A DNA stretch of 64,000 nt. It comes from Periplaneta americana (Eukaryota; Arthropoda; Insecta; Blattodea; Blattidae). The stretch is taken from NCBI RefSeq assembly GCF_040183065.1, contig NC_091119.1, forward strand, positions 65,148,392 to 65,212,391, read 5' to 3'. Position numbers and translations under genes: made by a program. Of the stretch, positions 63,181 to 64,000 are shown piece after piece. Positions within the stretch are counted from its first letter, which is position 1; each line of letters opens with the position of its first letter. The notes under the pieces are model-generated. The model had not been told where the DNA came from. It did not search any database and saw only the letters and a list, made by a program, of their open reading frames with translations.

Positions 63181-64000
63181 TATTCTACGCTAATTAGGCC
63201 TATTTACGTGTACTTTTATTTCCAATTCAATATGATTAGTAACGTGGCGATTCTTATAGAACAGCTGAGAAACATAAAATAGTAAAAAGTATATAGCACA
63301 ATTTTTTTCGAGTGTGAGGATTTCAAAATAAAACGACAATAACATAGGAACTCTTCCTAAAATGTGATATGTATCTAAGCCTCCTATTACTTCAAGAACA
63401 CGGCATTAATTCTCAATCTACGGCCTAACACATCGAGATCATGGAAACGTTTCATAAGGAAGGACAGTTTTATTTACTTTTTATTTATATCTAAAATTAG
63501 AAGCTTAATGTTCATTAACTTTTATGATTTTCTTCTGTCCATATTATTTGCCTGTACTTTTATTTTCAGCATAATATGATTAATAACTTGGCAATTCTTA
63601 CAGAACTTGTGTGATACCTAAATTCGGAAGGAGTCGTTTGTTGTTTATTCAACTATCCGAACATCACAAGTGATATGAAAAAGGCACCACGGATCACGTA
63701 TGAGGCAACTAGGCCAGGGGATAATGGGGTGGAGTGACCAGTACCTTTCCTCCTCCATTGCATACATCGGCGACACTAGTCAGACTTCAGATCGGAAAAA
63801 AGTATTTAGTACAAATTTATTTTCAGTGTAATAATTTCGAAGTACTTTAATTTTCAATATAGTAAAGGCTAATAGAAACTCTTGCTACAATGTGGTTTGT
63901 ATTGAAGCCTCCATTTCCTTCAAGAAGGACATGTCATGAATTTTCAGTGCGTTGTATAATATATAGTGATCATGGAAACGTATTATCAGAAAGGTCAGTT
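63181..64000 (+). repeat. Start of a 365-bp composite array (copy B)
   Basis: Units resume with TTACGTGTACTTTTATTTCC, GGAAACGTTTCATAAGG (63,442) and GAAGCCTCCATTTCC (about 63,904), in the same order as 23,985-24,799. The G/C-rich insert is at 63,639-63,795 with seven extra bases (GATCACG) compared with copy A. The array continues past the window end. Confidence 0.9.
63639..63795 (+). repeat. Unclassified insert of about 150 bp, copy 3
   Basis: Same insert as at 24,441, in the same unit of the duplicated segment. It carries a short local duplication (CACGGATCACGTATG against CACGTATG). Confidence 0.7.

Larger units (their letters stand above)
57903..64000 (+). repeat. Segmental duplication, copy B
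   Basis: Direct copy of 19,727-24,799, running off the window. It includes twin SINEs, the twin transposase fragment and the first 365-bp units with the G/C-rich insert (63,639-63,795). Extra bases 59,751-60,770 are missing in copy A. The SINE and transposase fragments are slightly closer to their families here in some positions (CCACGGCGCG in the SINE head; no TAG in the transposase frame) and worse in others. Confidence 0.95.

Overview
This is AT-rich eukaryotic DNA with no convincing host protein-coding gene, no functional tRNA or rRNA gene and no bacterial-type signal. The content is satellite DNA and broken transposable elements: a Penelope-like retroelement, three kinds of tRNA-derived SINE, non-LTR retrotransposon tails, a Tc1/mariner-like transposase fragment, a TTAA-flanked MITE and a foldback element. 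This mix suggests an arthropod, and the SINE sequences resemble those of polyneopteran insects (cockroach/termite type). The taxonomic call is from memory of such repeats and is moderate at best.

Layout. 1-2,640: mostly unrecognised AT-rich DNA with a SINE (133-385), a possible solo LTR (2,041-2,360) and a 100-bp imperfect palindrome (2,541-2,640). 2,645-5,706: minus-strand remains of a Penelope-like element, with reverse transcriptase at high coordinates and GIY-YIG endonuclease at low coordinates. It is interrupted by a 346-bp TTAA-flanked MITE, by about 0.9 kb of unknown DNA and by a hairpin-flanked hexanucleotide microsatellite. 5,707-19,726: a long satellite array whose basic unit is a dimer of about 183 bp (monomer A about 95 bp, monomer B about 88 bp), with higher-order periods such as 3.0 kb. 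19,727-21,245: a block of diverged monomers. 21,246-23,985: non-satellite DNA with two minus-strand SINEs and a transposase helix-turn-helix fragment. 23,985-36,330: a second array with a unit of about 365 bp that contains the same roughly 90-bp monomer plus diverged copies. It is interrupted by a foldback element, LINE fragments and microsatellites. 36,330-57,590: a return to A/B dimers through another block of diverged monomers. 57,590-64,000: a second copy of the 19.7-24.8 kb segment, running off the end of the window.

How it fits together. All the satellite families share one ancestral monomer of about 90 bp. They differ in how it is multimerised: A-only runs, A/B dimers, 365-bp composites, kilobase higher-order repeats and a direct segmental duplication 38.2 kb apart. 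Mobile elements sit inside repeat units. In one case (foldback element at 26.5-27.2 kb) the matching uninterrupted unit is in the window at 34.4 kb. The locus looks like heterochromatin growing by unequal exchange, possibly pericentromeric or subtelomeric. Short open frames across the satellite are products of its periodicity, not genes.
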